Source: Cyanobacteria bacterium UBA7694
GTDB lineage: Bacteria > Cyanobacteriota > Sericytochromatia > UBA7694
DNA length: 6,806 nt
NCBI GenBank assembly: GCA_002482705.1
Contig: DLGM01000468.1
Location: forward strand, 1 to 6,806
Direction of reading: 5' to 3'
Position 1 is the first letter of the stretch. Each line of letters opens with the position of its first letter. The translations under genes and the position numbers were made by a program. The notes beneath the pieces are model-generated. The model made no database searches and was not told the origin of the DNA. It saw only the letters and a list, made by a program, of their open reading frames with translations. Shown piece after piece: positions 4,560-6,806 of this stretch.

Positions 4560-6806
4560 CTAATATTTGGGGCCAAAAAACGGATCAGGACGCACTCCCC
4601 GCTCCGGTTGAGCAGGGGGAGCCGGAGGAGCTGGTTTTAAGACATCCAATTGGCGCAGCAGAGTTTCCTGTTCGTCTTCGCCCATGGTTTCGTCACAAAT
4701 CCAAGCCACAACACCGACGACCACTGCGCCCGCCAAAACCAGAGGCGCACCTGGCCCGGCACAACCTGCGGCAATCGCAATCCCATACACCGCCCCAACA
4801 CCACCGGCAGCAGCTCCAACCCCTTTACTGACACCACCAATATAGTCTCCATCACTGAAGTCTTGGTAAGATTTCATGCCATCACTGACAGCCCCAAAGA
4901 TATCACCGACCGGGCCCAGGAATTCGCCCCCCAGTTTGAGCATCTTACTGTCAGCCAAGCTCCCCATCTTACCGAGTAATTTAGCGCTTTCACCAGCAAA
5001 ACCCAAACCTTTGGAAGCCAGATTAAAATAGTCGGCAGTGCTTTCCGGATTAAGGGCCCCGCCCAGGCCAACTAACGCGGTCAAAGCACCAAATTTTTCG
5101 GCATTATCGGCCACCCAGCGCATGGGGCCTTGCAAGCGTTTGATCGCATCTGGCTTGGCTCCCAATTCCAGTAATTTCCTGTCTAGGGCATCACCCTGAT
5201 GAATCAATTTCTCAAATTCCCCGGAACTGAGAGCCTTGGCAAAAATCTTTTGATCGGCCTCTGTCAGTTGAGCAAAACGCTCAAATTTCTGATCAGCTAA
5301 GGCATTGAGGCCATCTTCATACACTTTGCCGCTGGCTGCTGCCACCCCCTTCATCGGCTTGTCGAGATACCAATCGGCATCGCTTGATAGATTCTTGATA
5401 ACTTCCAGAATCGCTTTTTTCTTGGCTGCCGGGGGCAGGGCATCCATGATCGCCCCCGCATTCTCAGCGATAATCTGACCACGCAGTTCGTTTTCCACGT
5501 CTGTGGCCAACTCCGGGTTCAGGAAAGCCAGCTTGTCAATCAGACTTTTCACCTGCGTCTGCCGAGCTTCAGAAGTTGGCAATTTGGCCAATTCGTCTTT
5601 AAAGCTGGGGCTGCGCAGATGGGCGGCTAGGTCTTGAGCGGCTTGCGGCCCCCCAAACATGCTGGTGATCAGTTCGGCTTTGACATCGGCAAAGGCCTTG
5701 AGGACCTGAGGATCCTGGCTCAGGTGCTTAATCTGGGCCATGACTTTGTCTTTATCAACCCGCTGGGCCATCTCGCTGTTGGGGTCGTTGGCGATTTCGA
5801 GGGCCTTGTAATACCGGCCCAACTGGTGCAGGGGCGTCCCTTCCGGGGCCTCATCCATTTTGCTGTGCAGATTGTTGACATAGGTGGCATCCGCCAAATT
5901 AAGGTGGGAATTCCACATCTGGGTTTGCCCTCGCACCGTCTCTGTACCTAGCTGGGCACTGCTCTGGTCAAGTCTGTTCAACTGCGCCTGCAAGTCGATA
6001 TTGGTGATCTGGGTGCGCTGGTTTTGGCCCCGCAGGGCCTGGGCCACCGCTGAACCCTGGGGCTGGCCTTTGCCATAGGTTTGGCCCACTTGGCTGAGCT
6101 GATCCGACTCGGTCAGCAGGGCCTTTTCTTCGCCCACATAACACTTGACCTCGGAGACCTGGCCGTCAATGTCCTGAAAGCGTGCGACCGGGATACGCGC
6201 CCGTTCGGGCATCCCTATTTTCAGATTGGGAGCCACGCTGCGGTCTTGAGTGGCCACAATCGCTTGGGCATAAGGGTCGCCCAAATCCTCCTGGTAATCG
6301 ATGCGCAGCCCGGTGAATTGGTGGGAAACCTTGTTCAGGGCTTCGCTGACCTGGGGCTGCTGGTGCTTGACCTGGAGCGAAAGCACGCGGGCGTCAAAGG
6401 TGCTCAGGATGGCGGCCCGGTACTCGTCATTGCCAACCACACTGGGGGCCACACGCTTGGCCAACTGTTTACGCAGGGCAGCGGCCTGGGCCTCAAAGTC
6501 TTGCGCGGGCAGTGCTTCGAGCTTGTTTAACGACTCGGTCAAAATACCGGCCATTTGGCTGTCATAACGGCGCTCTAAAATTTTGGCCATCATAAAGCCC
6601 TGGGGAGAGGCATCCACGTCGCGGCGACGCTTTTGATCGACCATATCGCTGTGGATTTCGTAGCGCCACACGGTGGATGAAGGCAATAGATCGAGCTTTT
6701 GGATATCTTTGGCGGCAATATATTCCGGGTTTCCCAGCGCCAGGGTCGTGCTTTGCACCGCCGTCAGCGCCGCCTTGATTTCCCCTTCGAGGGGATGGCC
6801 TCCCGG
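4560..6806 (-). CDS. Long helical protein with C-terminal hydrophobic hairpin, function unknown (5'-partial)
   Basis: I do not recognise this family. The frame is open to the right edge. The 16 codons upstream of a GTG at 6758 read as ordinary protein (PGGHPLEGEIKAALTA), so that GTG is probably an internal valine and the true start lies outside the window. Residues below are numbered from that GTG (732 in all). Residues 1-180 are mixed, with long helices (about 67-130). Residues 240-560 are mostly charged or Gln/Ala-rich helices (QAQLNRLDQSSAQLG, AELITSMFGGPQAAQDLAAH). Residues 585-640 are Gly-containing amphipathic helices (LGGEFLGPVGDIFGAVSDGM). Residues 648-687 are a hydrophobic Gly/Ala-rich hairpin split by GCAGPGAP, followed by acidic DETMGEDEQET and a proline-rich tail (LKPAPPAPPAQPERG) ending FFGPKY. 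Such C-terminal glycine-zipper hairpins occur in secreted effectors, polymorphic toxins and pore-formers. That is an analogy, not an identification. Structural alternatives such as phage or injection-machine proteins remain possible. Confidence 0.88.
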   Translation of the reverse strand, partial: PGGHPLEGEIKAALTAVQSTTLALGNPEYIAAKDIQKLDLLPSSTVWRYEIHSDMVDQKRRRDVDASPQGFMMAKILERRYDSQMAGILTESLNKLEALPAQDFEAQAAALRKQLAKRVAPSVVGNDEYRAAILSTFDARVLSLQVKHQQPQVSEALNKVSHQFTGLRIDYQEDLGDPYAQAIVATQDRSVAPNLKIGMPERARIPVARFQDIDGQVSEVKCYVGEEKALLTESDQLSQVGQTYGKGQPQGSAVAQALRGQNQRTQITNIDLQAQLNRLDQSSAQLGTETVRGQTQMWNSHLNLADATYVNNLHSKMDEAPEGTPLHQLGRYYKALEIANDPNSEMAQRVDKDKVMAQIKHLSQDPQVLKAFADVKAELITSMFGGPQAAQDLAAHLRSPSFKDELAKLPTSEARQTQVKSLIDKLAFLNPELATDVENELRGQIIAENAGAIMDALPPAAKKKAILEVIKNLSSDADWYLDKPMKGVAAASGKVYEDGLNALADQKFERFAQLTEADQKIFAKALSSGEFEKLIHQGDALDRKLLELGAKPDAIKRLQGPMRWVADNAEKFGALTALVGLGGALNPESTADYFNLASKGLGFAGESAKLLGKMGSLADSKMLKLGGEFLGPVGDIFGAVSDGMKSYQDFSDGDYIGGVSKGVGAAAGGVGAVYGIAIAAGCAGPGAPLVLAGAVVVGVVAWICDETMGEDEQETLLRQLDVLKPAPPAPPAQPERGVRPDPFFGPKY
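4698..4817 (-). other. Hydrophobic glycine-zipper hairpin within the long protein
   Basis: This encodes residues 648-687 of the long protein, counted from the in-frame GTG at 6758. Two runs of small and hydrophobic residues (GAAAGGVGAVYGIAIAAG and LVLAGAVVVGVVAWI) are separated by the turn CAGPGAP. There are no charged residues across the whole stretch, and an acidic patch follows directly. The length fits a membrane-inserting helical hairpin like those in colicin-type pore domains and glycine-zipper effectors. Confidence 0.6.

Noticed and set aside
6081..6530. 149-codon plus-strand open frame opposite the long minus-strand gene.
   Set aside because: It lies wholly inside the long gene, in a GC-rich stretch where antisense frames stay open by chance. 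No Shine-Dalgarno site or recognisable domain is seen. The plus-strand frames at 249-1256 opposite cvpA and metB were dismissed for the same reason.

Overview
The window is a bacterial chromosomal segment with a GC-rich, minus-strand background. A roughly 2.3 kb, more AT-rich, plus-strand two-gene cassette sits inside it. No rRNA, tRNA, CRISPR array, transposase or integrase is visible. The organism cannot be named from the sequence. Ordinary Shine-Dalgarno sites, sigma70-like promoter motifs and an inner-membrane CvpA protein fit a mesophilic bacterium, probably with a Gram-negative-type envelope. The pseudopilin-like tail of one protein would fit an uncultured environmental lineage, but that is only an impression.

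Region 1 (1-1558, minus) holds a cystathionine gamma-synthase/lyase family enzyme of sulfur amino acid metabolism, followed by a cvpA-family membrane protein gene. The two overlap in an ATGA motif, so they look translationally coupled. cvpA runs off the left edge. A good promoter and Shine-Dalgarno site lie just upstream of the enzyme gene.

Region 2 (1559-1761) is a divergent intergenic stretch of about 200 bp. It carries the minus-strand promoter and a candidate extended -10 promoter for the plus-strand cassette.

Region 3 (1762-3886, plus) is the most notable part. It is an overlapping gene pair encoding a compact ABC/SMC-type AAA ATPase and a zinc-ribbon HNH nuclease of the PtuB/TIGR02646 type. 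This is the architecture of the Septu (PtuAB) anti-phage system, also used as the effector module of some retrons. No reverse transcriptase is present in the window, so it reads as stand-alone and Septu-like. It is lower in GC than its flanks, runs against all its neighbours, and its last stop codon lies one base from the stop of the next gene. All of this is consistent with insertion into a minus-strand gene series.

Region 4 (3888-6806, minus) holds two genes of unknown function. The upstream one is a long, helix-rich protein of more than 748 residues. It is open at the right edge and ends in a glycine/alanine-rich hydrophobic hairpin and a proline-rich tail, resembling secreted effectors or pore-formers. 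The downstream one is a single-pass membrane protein with a pseudopilin-like soluble domain. A perfect 10-bp inverted repeat separates the two.
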